Origin: Rebecca billardiae RCC1528
Taxonomy: Eukaryota; Haptophyta
Reading direction: 5' to 3'
Length of the DNA: 64,000 bases
NCBI GenBank assembly: GCA_965240325.2
Contig: OZ251223.1
Coordinates: 186,001 to 250,000, forward strand
The notes beneath the pieces were generated by a model. It worked only from the letters and a program-made list of their open reading frames with translations. It ran no database searches and had not been told where the DNA came from. The position numbers and the translations under genes were made by a program. Shown in pieces: positions 1 through 9,261 of this stretch (the stretch's first letter is position 1; the number at the start of each line of letters is the position of its first letter).

Positions 1-382
1 AGAGTGCACCGAGTGAGGATCCGATGCAGGCGATCCCCCTGCCCAGCTCGGCGCCTTCGTCGCAGCAAGCAGCCCATGCGCCCCACGAGCCGGAAGCTTG
101 GCCCCGATAACTTGGCCTCGATGAGCGAGTAACAAACCGAGTCCTGCAGGTGCGCCGCTGCGCGGGCCGGATTGGCAGCGGCACTGTCAGGACCGGTTCC
201 TGCGCGCGGCGGTGCGCGCGGCGGCGCGGCGCGGTCCGGGACCGAACGCTGGATGTCATGCGAGCCGCCAGATTCTTGGCGTTGCTCATAGACACTCATC
301 ATCAGTTATTATTCCCTGCTATAACGCCACTACATAATTATATGATGCGCATCATATTATCGTAGTCATATTGATGTCGGCG
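1..382. other. Intergenic, no gene seen
   Basis: GC-rich to about position 270, then an AT-richer stretch (290-375). I see no supportable exon, RNA gene or repeat. The region lies just downstream of the 3' end of the minus-strand SPPP protein gene. Confidence 0.5.
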
Positions 383-3300
383 TCATGGCGGATCGATGAC
401 GACGCGGCTGTCGCCGTCAGCCGGCGGCACGGGGCAGCTCGTCATCACCATTGCCGCCGCCGCTAGCGACGGCAGCGGCGCCCCATCCCACGGTTCGACG
501 CTGCCGCCGGCACTGCCGCCGGGCCGCACGGCCGCGCAGCTGTCGGCCTTGGCGGCGCCGCCGCCAGCGCGCTGCCCGGCGGCTGCGCGCTGCGGCGGCT
601 GTGCCTGTGTCGTGAAGCGGTTGAACTCATAAGCCTCGGACCAGAGGAGGCCGCCTGCGTCCGCGCCGGCGCCGTGGACGATGTACTGACGCCAGTCGCC
701 CGCGATGAAGCCCTCGCCCTGGGGCACACCGCGCGGCGGCTGCGCGTGCTCGCCCCCGTCCGGCGTGGCCGCGGCCGCCGCCTCCTGCTGGGCGCCGCCG
801 ACGCCCGGCGCGCCGCCGGGCGCGCGTGCGCCGCGCGGCGCGTCGCACGCGCGCTGTCCGAGCAGCCCGTGGGCCTCGTCCGCGGCGCACGCGCGCTCGA
901 AGCTGAAGCTCAGGTCGATGTAGCCGAACGTGGTGCGCAGCGGCGCGCGCCCGCCGTAGATGAGCACGCGGTTGAGCACCAGCTCGCACGGCTCGGGCTC
1001 GTCCTCGGTCGCGCCGCCACGCCGTGGCTCGGCACCGCTGCCGCCGCCGCCACCCGTCTGCGCGGGGCGCTCAGGCGGCCCGTTGGTGCGCTGCGCGGCG
1101 GCCGTGCGCTCGCAGCGCTCCAGGCGGCGCGCGAGCATGCGCGGCAGCGCGCCGAGCACGTGCTGCCGGGTGAGCTCGAGCGAGCAGTTGCACTCGACGC
1201 CGCGCACGCGCAGCCGGCGCAGCCGCGTGTCCACGTCCGTCGCGCCGCGCGGCACGACGGCCTTCTCGGCGTGGGCGGGCAGCTGCACGTCTGTCCACGC
1301 GCACGCGGCCGAGGTCTCGTCACACGAGTACCGCTCGTGCTGCAGCTCGGCGAGCAGCGCGCCGTCCGGGCCGTGCACGCGCGTGCGCCCGAGCGGCACG
1401 GGCTCGCCGTCGAGCGTCGGCGGGCGGGAGCGGTCGACGGGCAGCAGCACGCGGTGGCGCGCCGCGGCGCCCCCGGCGCTGCCGTGCGGCTGCTGCGTGG
1501 CGGCGCCGCCGCTGCTCAGCGCGACGCCGATGTCGCCGAGCACCGTGTGCGTGAGGTCGTGCACGGCAAAGGCGTCGGGGACGTCCGCGAAGCGCGCGTG
1601 CAGCTGCAGCCCGCGCGTCGAGATCAGGTTGAACACCTGGCCGCCCTCGCCGGACACTTCGTACCGGACTCCGTCGCTGCCGGTGAAGAGCGGGTCGTCG
1701 CCGGCGGTGGAGGGCGGCGGCGGGCTTGGCGGGTCAGGGGGCGGCGAGGGCGGGCTGGGCGGGGAGGGCGGAGGGCTGGGTGGAGAGGGCGGCGGCGGCG
1801 GCGACGGCGGTGGGCTTGGTGGCGGCGAGGGCGGCGGGCTCGGCGGCGGGCTTGGCGGCGGGCTCGGCGGCGGTGGGCTGGGTGGCGGACTCGGCGGAGG
1901 CGAGGGCGGCGGGCTCGGCGGCGGCGATGGCGGCGGGCTCGGCGGCGGCGATGGCGGCGGGCTCGGCGGCGGGCTCGGTGGCGGCGATGGCGGCGGGCTC
2001 GGCGGCGGGCTCGGCGGCGGGCTCGGCGGCGGGCTCGGCGGCGGGCTTGGCGGCGGGCTCGGAGGCGGCGGGCTGGGCGGCGGGCTGGGTGGCGGGCTCG
2101 GCGGGGGTGAAGGCGGCGGGCTGGGCGGCGGGCTCGGCGGCGGTGACGGCGGCGGGCTCGGCGGCGGTGGCGGGCTCGGCGGCGGGCTCGGCGGAGGCGA
2201 AGGCGGCGGGCTCGGCGGCGGGCTCGGCGGCGGGCTCGGCGGGGGAGAAGGCGGCGGGCTCGGCGGCGGGCTCGGCGGCGGGCTCGGCGGCGGGCTCGGC
2301 GGAGGTGGCGGGCTCGGTGGCGGGCTGGGCGGCGGGCTGGGCGGCGGGCTGGGCGGCGGGCTGGGCGGCGGGCTCGGCGGCGGGCTGGGCGGCGGGCTCG
2401 GAGGCGGCGGGCTCGGTGGTGGGCTCGGCGGCGGGCTCGGCGGGGGCGAAGGCGGCGGGCTCGGCGGCGGGCTCGGCGGCGGGCTCGGCGGCGGCGATGG
2501 CGGCGGGCTCGGCGGCGGGCTCGGTGGCGGGCTCGGCGGCGGGCTCGGCGGCGGGCTGGGCGGCGGGCTGGGCGGCGGGCTGGGCGGCGGGCTCGGAGGC
2601 GGCGGGCTCGGTGGTGGGCTCGGCGGGGGCGAAGGCGGCGGGCTCGGCGGCGGGCTCGGCGGCGGGCTCGGCGGTGGCGATGGCGGCGGGCTCGGCGGCG
2701 GGCTGGGCGGTGGGCTGGGCGGCGGGCTGGGCGGCGGGCTGGGCGGCGGGCTCGGAGGCGGTGGGCTGGGCGGTGGGCTCGGCGGCGGGCTCGGCGGGGG
2801 CGAAGGCGGTGGGCTCGGCGGCGGGCTCGGCGGCGGGCTGGGCGGCGGGCTCGGCGGCGGTGGCGGACTCGGCGGCGGGCTCGGTGGAGGCGAAGGCGGC
2901 GGGCTCGGCGGCGGGCTCGGCGGCGGGCTCGGCGGGGGCGAAGGCGGCGGGCTCGGCGGCGGCGAAGGCGGCGGGCTCGGCGGCGGCGATGGCGGCGGAC
3001 TCGGCGGCGGGCTCGGTGGCGGGCTGGGCGGCGGGCTCGGAGGCGGCGGGCTCGGCGGCGGGCTCGGCGGCGGGCTCGGCGGCGGCGATGGCGGCGGGCT
3101 GGGCGGCGGGCTCGGCGGCGGGCTCGGTGGCGGCGATGGCGGCGGGCTCGGCGGCGGGCTCGGCGGCGGGCTTGGCGGCGGGCTTGGAGGCGGCGGACTG
3201 GGCGGCGGGCTGGGTGGCGGGCTCGGCGGGGGTGAAGGCGGCGGGCTGGGCGGCGGGCTCGGCGGGGGCGACGGCGGCGGGCTCGGCGGCGGTGGCGGGC

Positions 3301-6300
3301 TCGGCGGCGGGCTCGGCGGAGGCGAAGGCGGCGGGCTCGGTGGCGGGCTCGGCGGCGGGCTCGGCGGGGGCGAAGGCGGCGGGCTCGGCGGCGGGCTCGG
3401 CGGCGGGCTCGGCGGCGGGCTCGGCGGAGGTGGCGGACTCGGTGGCGGGCTCGGCGGCGGGCTGGGCGGCGGGCTGGGGGGCGGGCTGGGCGGCGGGCTG
3501 GGCGGCGGGCTCGGCGGCGGGCTCGGAGGCGGCGGGCTTGGTGGTGGGCTCGGCGGCGGGCTCGGCGGCGGCGAAGGCGGCGGGCTCGGCGGCGGAAGCG
3601 GCGGTGGGCTCGGCGGCGGCGATGGCGGCGGAGTCGGCGGCGGGCTCGGTGGCGGCGATGGCGGCGGGCTCGGTGGCGGGCTGGGCGGCGGCGGGCTGGG
3701 CGGCGGGGACGGGGGTGGCGGGCTGGGCGGCGGGCTGGGCGGCGGGCTGGGAGGCGGGCTGGGCGGTGGGGTCGGCGGCGGGCTCGGCGGCGGGCTCGGC
3801 GGAGGCGAAGGCGGAGGGCTCGGCGGCGGGCTGGGCGGCGGCGGGCTGGGCGGCGGGGACGGGGGTGGCGGGCTGGGCGGCGGGCTGGGCGGCGGGCTGG
3901 GCGGCGGGCTGGGCGGTGGGGACGGAGGCGGGCTCGGGGGCGGCGGGCTTGGTGGCGGCGAAGGCGGCGGGCTTGGCGGCGGGCTTGGCGGCGGGCTTGG
4001 AGGTGGCGGCGGGCTCGGGGGCGGCGATGGTGGCGGGCTGGGCGGCGGGCTTGGCGGTGGGCTCGGCGGTGGCGACGGCGGCGGGCTCGGAGGCGGCGGC
4101 GGGCTGGGAGGCGGGCTGGGCGGTGGGGACGGCGGCGGGCTCGGGGGCGGTGGGCTGGGCGGCGGGCTCGGTGGTGGACTCGGCGGCGGGCTCGGCGGCG
4201 GGCTTGGCGGGGGTGACGGAGGCGGCGGGCTCGGCGGCGGGCTCGGCGGCGGCGGGCTCGGCGGCGGCGATGGCGGCGGGCTCGGCGGCGGGCTCGGCGG
4301 TGGGCTGGGCGGCGGGCTCGGCGGCGGGCTCGGAGGCGGCGGGCTGGGCGGCGGGCTGGGGGGCGGGCTGGGCGGTGGGGACGGCGGCGGGCTCGGGGGC
4401 GGCGGGCTCGGAGGTGGCGACGGCGGCGGCGGCGATGGCGGGGGTGACGGCGGTGGCGGTGACGGTGGTGGTAACGGTGGCGGTGGCGATGGCGGCGGCG
4501 ACGGCGGTGGTGGTGACGGTGGCGGCGACGGTGGTGGTGACGGCGGCGGTGGCGATGGTGGCGGCGATGGCGGCGGTGACGGCGGCGGGCTCGGTGGCGG
4601 TGACGGTGGAGGCGGCGGGCTCGGCGGCGGGCTCGGCGGCGGGCTCGGCGGCGGGCTTGGCGGGGGTGACGGAGGCGGCGGGCTCGGCGGCGGGCTCGGC
4701 GGCGGCGGGCTCGGCGGCGGCGATGGCGGCGGTGACGGTGGTGGTGACGGTGGTGGACTCGGCGGCGGGCTCGGCGGCGGGCTCGGAGGCGGCGGGCTGG
4801 GCGGCGGGCTGGGAGGCGGGCTGGGCGGTGGGGACGGCGGCGGGCTCGGTGGCGGCGGGCTCGGAGGTGGCGACGGCGGCGGCGATGGCGGCGGTGACGG
4901 TGGCGGGCTCGGTGGCGGCGACGGCGGCGGTGGGGGGCTCGGCGGCGGGCTCGGCGGCGGCGACGGTGGTGGCGACGGCGGCGGCGGCGACGGTGGTGGC
5001 AACGGCGGCGGCGGCGAGGGCGGCGGCAAGGGCGGCGGTGGTGACGGTGGTGGCAACGGCGGCGGCGGCGAGGGCGGTGGCGATGGCGGCGGCGGTGACG
5101 GCGGTGGCGACGGTGGTGGCGAGGGCGGCGGTGGCGAGGGCGGTGGCAAGGGCGGTGGTGGAGACGGCGGCGGCGACGGCGGTGGCGGTGACGGTGGCGG
5201 TGACGGTGGTGGTGACGGTGGCGGTGGCGACGGCGGTGGGCTCGGGGGAGGCGGGCTCGGCGGCGGGCTCGGTGGCGGCGGGCTCGGAGGTGGCGACGGC
5301 GGCGGTGATGGCGGCGGCGGGCTCGGAGGTGGAAGGGGCGGCGGCGGCGATGGCGGCGGTGACGGCGGTGGCGGCGACGGTGGAGGCGACGGCGGTGGCG
5401 GCGACGGTGGTGGCAACGGCGGCGGCGGCGATGGCGGCGGCAAGGGCGGCGGTGGTGACGGTGGAGGCGAGGGCGGCGGCGGCGAGGGCGGTGGCGATGG
5501 CGGCGGCGGTGACGGCGGTGGCGAAGGTGGTGGTGAGGGCGGCGGCGGCGAGGGCGGCGGCGAGGGCGGCGGTGGTGACGGCGGCGGCAACGGCGGTGGC
5601 GGTGACGGTGGCGGTGACGGTGGTGGTGACGGTGGCGGCGGCGATGGTGGCGGCGATGGCGGCGGTGACGGCGGCGGGCTCGGTGGCGGTGACGGCGGAG
5701 GCGGCGGGCTCGGCGGCGGGCTCGGCGGCGGCGGGCTCGGAGGTGGAAGGGGCGGCGGCGGCGATGGCGGCGGTGACGGCGGCGGCGGCGACGGCGGTGG
5801 CGACGGCGGCGGCGGCGACGGTGGTGGCAACGGCGGCGGCGGCGAGGGCGGTGGCGAGGGCGGCGGTGGTGACGGTGGTGGCGAGGGCGGCGGCGGCGAG
5901 GGGGGTGGCGATGGCGGCGGCGGTGACGGCGGTGGCGTAGGTGGTGGCGAGGGCGGCGGCGGCGAGGGCGGTGGCGAGGGCGGCGGTGGTGACGGCGGCG
6001 GCGACGGCGGTGGCGGTGACGGTGGCGGTGACGGTGGTGGTGACGGCGGCGGCGGCGATGGTGGCGGCGATGGCGGCGGTGACGGCGGCGGGCTCGGTGG
6101 CGGCGACGGCGGAGGCGGCGGGCTCGGCGGCGGGCTCGGCGGCGGCGGGCTCGGAGGTGGAAGGGGCGGCGGCGGCGATGGCGGCGGTGACGGCGGTGGC
6201 GGTGACGGCGGTGGCGACGGCGGCGGGCTCGGCGGCGGGCTCGGCGGCGGGCTCGGCGGCGGCGGGCTCGGCGGTGGCGACGGCGGCGGCGGGCTCGGCG

Positions 6301-7810
6301 GCGGGAGTGGCGGCGGGCTCGGCGGGTGCGGTGGCGTCTGCGCGCTCAGCCCGAGAATCCACACCGCGCCCTGGTCGGAGAGGTTCTCGTCGACCTTCGA
6401 CGCGCCGACCGCCACCTCCGCCTTCCCGTCCGCGTTGAGGTCGCCCAGCGCCGCCGCGCACCCGCCAAACGTGTCGGACGCGCTCAGCGGCGAGCCAAAT
6501 CCGGACGCGCCGTTCTCGACGCTCTCGGAGTACCGGACTGTGCCGTCTCGCCAGAGGTAGAGGACGTACGCGACGCCCTTCGAGCCGTCGTACCCGCTCG
6601 CGCCGACGAGCGCGTCCTTGATCCCGTCGCCGTCGATGTCGACCCCGCTGCCGCCCACCGCCGCACCAAAGAAGGCGCTCGCCTGCGAGAGGCCCGTCTT
6701 GTCGCCGCCGCCCTGCGTCTGCGAAATCTTCTGGAAGGACTTGAGCGTGCCGTCGGACTGGAGGAACATGATGTACACCGCGCCGATGTTGTTGTTGCCG
6801 CCGTCGTCGTCGAACTGCGCGCCCACGATGATGTCGACCACGCCGTCGTTGTCCAGGTCCCCGAGCGACGAGACGTCGGAGCCAAAGTTGCCCACCTCAA
6901 ACGTGCCGCCCGTGTCGACCGTCAGGTGGTAGTGCGCCACCTCCGACTTGACGGTGCCGAAGCTCGTGAGGAAGAGCACGAGGACGTAGCCCATGCCGGG
7001 CGCACCCACGATCACGTCCTCGTTGCCGTCGCCGTCCATGTCGCCAATCCCCGCGGCGCTGTACCCGAACCACGCGCCCGCGGTGAGCGTGAGCGTCAGC
7101 CCGCCCTGGCCGGAGGCGATGCGCGAGCTGGACGAGATGGTGCCGGACGAGGCCATGAAGGCGATGTACGCCGCGCCGAACTGGCCGTCGGCCATCCAGT
7201 CGCCGAGGATCAGATCCGTCACGCCGTCCCCGTTGAGGTCGCCCACCGCGCCCACGCCGCCGCCGAGCGCGGTCGTCCCGTCAATCTCGACCTCGTAGTT
7301 TCCGTGAACCGTTCCGTTCGGACGGAGGAGGAGGAGCCAGGCGGAGCCGCCGCCATTGGCGTTGCCGTTGCCCACGAGGAGGTCCTGGACGCCGTCCCCG
7401 TCGAAGTCGCCGAGCGGCTGGCAGTGGTGCCCGAACTGCGCGCCGTTCACCAGCGGCAGCGTGAGGCCGCCCTGCTCATGACCCACCTTCATCAGGTTGG
7501 TCACCGTGTCTTGCGCGCCCGCGCGCGCGCCCAGGCTCGCGAGGACGAGGGCGGCGAGCGAGGCGCGCGCCAGCGGGAGCGATGCGCCAGGCCCACGAGC
7601 GCAGCCGGCGTCCCGAGGGCGCGGCGTGCGCAGGGCCAATTCGCGCGCGGCGGCGGCGCGGCCGGCGCGGAGCGAGGCTGGCGGGCGCCGCGCGAGCCGC
7701 GACGCCGTCCGCCTCGCGATGGCCAGAGCAGCGTACGCGATGAGCACGCTCGCCAAAAGCACGCAGAGGCCCGCGAGGGCGAAGGGCTGCATCCCCGCGC
7801 CGATCGACAT
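383..7810 (-). CDS. FG-GAP / giant SPPP (hydroxyproline-rich) extracellular-matrix protein
   Basis: Very large secreted or wall-matrix glycoprotein, about 2,475 residues from the ATG at 7810. Order: a hydrophobic segment just after the start; a second hydrophobic, signal-like stretch ending in AGAQ near 7510; about six FG-GAP repeats with Ca-binding DxDGDG loops (GDFDGDG, GDLNGDG, GDMDGDG, GDLDNDG, DIDGDG, GDLNADG; about 7480-6345); then about 1,540 residues of SPPP/SPPPP (6336-1707); then a C-terminal domain beginning DPLFTGSDGVRYEVSGE, resembling the DPHFxGxDGxxY domain of plant root-cap-type and algal secreted proteins, with conserved cysteines. FG-GAP folds as integrin-alpha-like propellers; SPPP tracts are usually hydroxylated and O-glycosylated, giving rigid rods (family knowledge). 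The start is uncertain: two hydrophobic segments in tandem suggest an unrecognised intron between 7810 and 7510, or a start nearer 7570. The frame stays open upstream to 8215 without support. Role in a cell covering or adhesion is inferred. Confidence 0.75.
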   Translation of the reverse strand: MSIGAGMQPFALAGLCVLLASVLIAYAALAIARRTASRLARRPPASLRAGRAAAARELALRTPRPRDAGCARGPGASLPLARASLAALVLASLGARAGAQDTVTNLMKVGHEQGGLTLPLVNGAQFGHHCQPLGDFDGDGVQDLLVGNGNANGGGSAWLLLLRPNGTVHGNYEVEIDGTTALGGGVGAVGDLNGDGVTDLILGDWMADGQFGAAYIAFMASSGTISSSSRIASGQGGLTLTLTAGAWFGYSAAGIGDMDGDGNEDVIVGAPGMGYVLVLFLTSFGTVKSEVAHYHLTVDTGGTFEVGNFGSDVSSLGDLDNDGVVDIIVGAQFDDDGGNNNIGAVYIMFLQSDGTLKSFQKISQTQGGGDKTGLSQASAFFGAAVGGSGVDIDGDGIKDALVGASGYDGSKGVAYVLYLWRDGTVRYSESVENGASGFGSPLSASDTFGGCAAALGDLNADGKAEVAVGASKVDENLSDQGAVWILGLSAQTPPHPPSPPPLPPPSPPPPSPPPSPPPPSPPPSPPPSPPPSPPPSPPPPSPPPSPPPPLPPPSPPPPSPPPSPPPPPSPPPSPPPSPPPSPPPSPPPPSPPPSPPPSPPPPSPPPSPPPPSPPPSPPPPSPPPTPPPSPPPPSPPPSPPPPSPPPSPPPPSPPPSPPPPLPPPSPPPPSPPPSPPPPSPPPSPPPPLPPPSPPPPSPPPSPPPPPSPPPSPPPSPPPSPPPSPPPPSPPPSPPPSPPPPLPPPSPPPPSPPPSPPPPSPPPSPPPSPPPPSPPPSPPPPSPPPSPPPPLPPPSPPPPLPPPSPPPPSPPPSPPPPSPPPSPPPPLPPPSPPPPSPPPSPPPSPPPPSPPPSPPPPSPPPSPPPPSPPPSPPPSPPPPSPPPSPPPPLPPPSPPPPSPPPSPPPSPPPPSPPPSPPPPLPPPSPPPPLPPPSPPPPLPPPSPPPPSPPPSPPPSPPPSPPPPPSPPPSPPPSPPPSPPPSPPPSPPPPSPPPSPPPSPPPSPPPSPPPPSPPPSPPPSPPPSPPPSPPPSPPPSPPPPSPPPSPPPPSPPPSPPPSPPPSPPPSPPPPPSPPPSPPPSPPPSPPPSPPPPSPPPSPPPSPPPPSPPPSPPPPLPPPSPPPPSPPPSPPPPSPPPSPPPPSPPPSPPPSPPPSPPPSPPPPSPPPSPPPSPPPSPPPSPPPSPPPSPPPPSPPPSPPPPSPPPSPPPSPPPSPPPSPPPSPPPPSPPPSPPPSPPPSPPPPPSPPPSPPPSPPPSPPPSPPPSPPPSPPPPPSPPPSPPPSPPPSPPPSPPPPSPPPSPPPSPPPSPPPSPPPSPPPPSPPPSPPPPSPPPSPPPSPPPSPPPSPPPTPPPSPPPSPPPSPPPSPPPPSPPPSPPPPSPPPSPPPSPPPSPPPTPPPSPPPSPPPLPPPSPPPSPPPSPPPSPPPSPPPPSPPPSPPPSPPPSPPPSPPPSPPPSPPPSPPPPPSPPPSPPPSPPPSPPPSPPPSPPPSPPPSPPPSPPPSPPPSPPPPPSPPPSPPPSPPPSPPPSPPPSPPPSPPPSPPPPSPPPSPPPSPPPSPPPSPPPSPPPSPPPSPPPSPPPSPPPSPPPSPPPPSPPPSPPPSPPPSPPPSPPPSPPPSPPPSPPPSPPPSPPPSPPPSPPPSPPPSPPPSPPPPPSPPPSPPPSPPPSPPPSPPPSPPPSPPPSPPPPSPPPSPPPSPPPSPPPSPPPSPPPSPPPSPPPSPPPSPPPSPPPSPPPSPPPPSPPPSPPPSPPPSPPPSPPPSPPPSPPPSPPPSPPPSPPPSPPPSPPPSPPPSPPPSPPPSPPPPSPPPSPPPSPPPSPPPSPPPSPPPSPPPSPPPPPSPPPSPPPSPPPSPPPSPPPSPPPSPPPSPPPSPPPSPPPSPPPPPSPPPSPPPSPPPSPPPSPPPSPPPSPPPSPPPPSPPPSPPPSPPPSPPPSPPPSPPPSPPPSPPPSPPPSPPPSPPPSPPPSPPPSPPPSPPPSPPPPSPPPSPPPSPPPSPPPSPPPSPPPPPSPPSPPPSPPSPPSPPPDPPSPPPPSTAGDDPLFTGSDGVRYEVSGEGGQVFNLISTRGLQLHARFADVPDAFAVHDLTHTVLGDIGVALSSGGAATQQPHGSAGGAAARHRVLLPVDRSRPPTLDGEPVPLGRTRVHGPDGALLAELQHERYSCDETSAACAWTDVQLPAHAEKAVVPRGATDVDTRLRRLRVRGVECNCSLELTRQHVLGALPRMLARRLERCERTAAAQRTNGPPERPAQTGGGGGSGAEPRRGGATEDEPEPCELVLNRVLIYGGRAPLRTTFGYIDLSFSFERACAADEAHGLLGQRACDAPRGARAPGGAPGVGGAQQEAAAAATPDGGEHAQPPRGVPQGEGFIAGDWRQYIVHGAGADAGGLLWSEAYEFNRFTTQAQPPQRAAAGQRAGGGAAKADSCAAVRPGGSAGGSVEPWDGAPLPSLAAAAMVMTSCPVPPADGDSRVVIDPP
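1707..6336 (-). repeat. SPPP/SPPPP-encoding repeat array
   Basis: 4.6 kb of 12/15-bp units encoding Ser-Pro3-4 on the minus strand. Units between about 1707 and 4420 use almost only AGC serine codons (gggctc on the plus strand). Units between about 4420 and 6330 mix TCA/TCG serine codons with short AGC runs. Leu residues are concentrated in the TCR-rich part, as TTG/TTA. The array keeps long open frames in several other frames; these are shadows. Confidence 0.9.
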
Positions 7811-7912
7811 GGCGGGTCCCGAGGGCCAAAGGGGCGCTCTCCAGGCCAGCGGGTACGGCGAGGCCTCGAGCAAGACAGCTCTCCAGTAGTGTGCAAGGGG
7901 TCCGCACCTTGC

Positions 7913-8660
7913 GCTTGCAAACCAAGCCCCCCAAAGCAAGGGCGGTGCCCAAAGCGTCTGCTCGCGACTCACACCGAACTCGGGTTCTCGGTGTGATCCG
8001 GGAGCAGTTTTGAATACGTTCTGCGCGTGCGCGGGCACTCCCGGACAGCCGTCGCCTAAGAGGCCCAGCCTGCGCGCCCTCCTCGTCGTCCGCCGTGGCG
8101 CGTGCGCGTCGAGGCGCATGGCGGCTTTAGTCGGGCCAGTCGTGCGTGTGCTCGCGGTTCGAGCACGCCCCGCGACCGATACGCATGTCTTTTCGTTCCA
8201 TCCTTTTGCTCGCACTGCGCTCTCCTCGCCGACAGCCTTGTGATCACGCGCGCCGCCATTTCAACCGGTTGCTGGCCTGCCAGCTGTCGAGCGTGTGTGT
8301 GCGGTCTGATCGATGTCGGCATGGCTGCCGGCGAAGCAGTGATGCTGAGTACACCCATACCCATCTCGCAGAAGCGAAAAAGCCGACCTTTGAATGCCCC
8401 AGGGGCGCACGCGTGCCCATCACGCTCGTCGGACAGGCCTTCTCCAGAACTGCGCTTGCCATCCGGCAGGTCTCTGCGCGCGGAGAGGGCGGCGAGGGCG
8501 TCGACGAGGCGGCACGATTGCTGCCTACGGGTCTTCTAGCCCCCACAAAGCGCCCGCGCACGGCTGTCACGCCCGCATGCGGCCTTGGGAGCGCTGCGCA
8601 GGCGGGCCCTCGCGTCGCCCAGTGCTCGCCATCCCATTTTGGGGGGCTTGGTTTGCAAGC
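7913..8660. mobile_element. Segment bounded by perfect 23-bp inverted repeats
   Basis: Positions 7913-7935 (gcttgcaaaccaagcccc...) are the exact reverse complement of 8638-8660. The sequence just outside the shared core is also loosely similar (cttgcgc / gcgcaag). This could be a small non-autonomous element of 748 bp with terminal inverted repeats, or two opposite copies of a short dispersed repeat. No transposase and no clear target-site duplication were seen. Confidence 0.3.
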
Positions 8661-8894
8661 CTTGCGCCGCCTTGCTGGCTTTGCCGACCAGCGTGATCGA
8701 GGCGTTGAGAAATCCGGCCGATCGACCGACGTCGTCGAGATAGGAACGTAAGCTACCCGCATAATAGAGATCTCGCCGACCTCGCCACTCGTCGGCTTCA
8801 GGCCCGTCGGCCGTGTTCAATAGATGCCAATATGCATGATGAGGCGGCAAGTTGATTAACAGACGGGTGAACGGCCTGTATCGACTCGTGTTTT

Positions 8895-8970
8895 TAAATT
8901 CCCCTTTATAACGGGCTCCGGGTGATCAGGCTGGCGGCCGAAGCCTCCAGCCCTACCCTGGCCAGCCCCC
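8895..8970 (+). repeat. Dispersed 76-bp repeat, copy 1
   Basis: Identical over 76 bp to 54664-54739, same orientation, 45.8 kb away. It begins taaattcccctttataacg and ends ggccagccccc, and contains a possible stem with arms ggctgg and ccagcc. See copy 2, which overlaps the end of a broken gene. Confidence 0.9.
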
Positions 8971-9261
8971 CGAGTCGTATTTTTAGGCGCTCGTAGTTGT
9001 CGTCAGCCCCCGCCCGGGCACGCACAAGGCTCCTGAGAGAACTGCCCACGTCACCCTGTCCTGGCTTGATCAAGGGGGGGTTGCTTGATCTGAGCTTTGG
9101 TTCCTCTGATCAGCAGGCAGGGCTCGTCGCCTGCCAGCAGGGCTTCGTCACTTCCGCTCTCGGGTCGGTGGCTTTGTGTTGCGCCGAGCGAGCAGGGCAG
9201 CCTGCTCACCAGCCAGCCAGCCAGCCACTTCCCGAGCGCCGCGAAGCGTGCCACCGCAGCC

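Larger units (their letters stand above)
7811..9261. other. Intergenic: inverted 23-bp repeats and a dispersed repeat
   Basis: Region upstream of the minus-strand SPPP gene and of the plus-strand VDAC gene. It holds one pair of inverted 23-bp repeats (7913-7935 and 8638-8660) and the first copy of a 76-bp dispersed repeat (8895-8970). Open frames across it have no recognisable protein similarity and look like shadows. Confidence 0.5.

Noticed and set aside
960-6560. Very long open frames on the plus strand and other minus frame across the SPPP array (Gly-Leu, Ala-Gly-Ser and Glu-Pro-Ala repeats)
   Set aside because: They are translations of the same 12/15-bp repeats in other frames. Only the minus-strand SPPP frame joins two folded domains (FG-GAP and the DPLFTGSDG domain).
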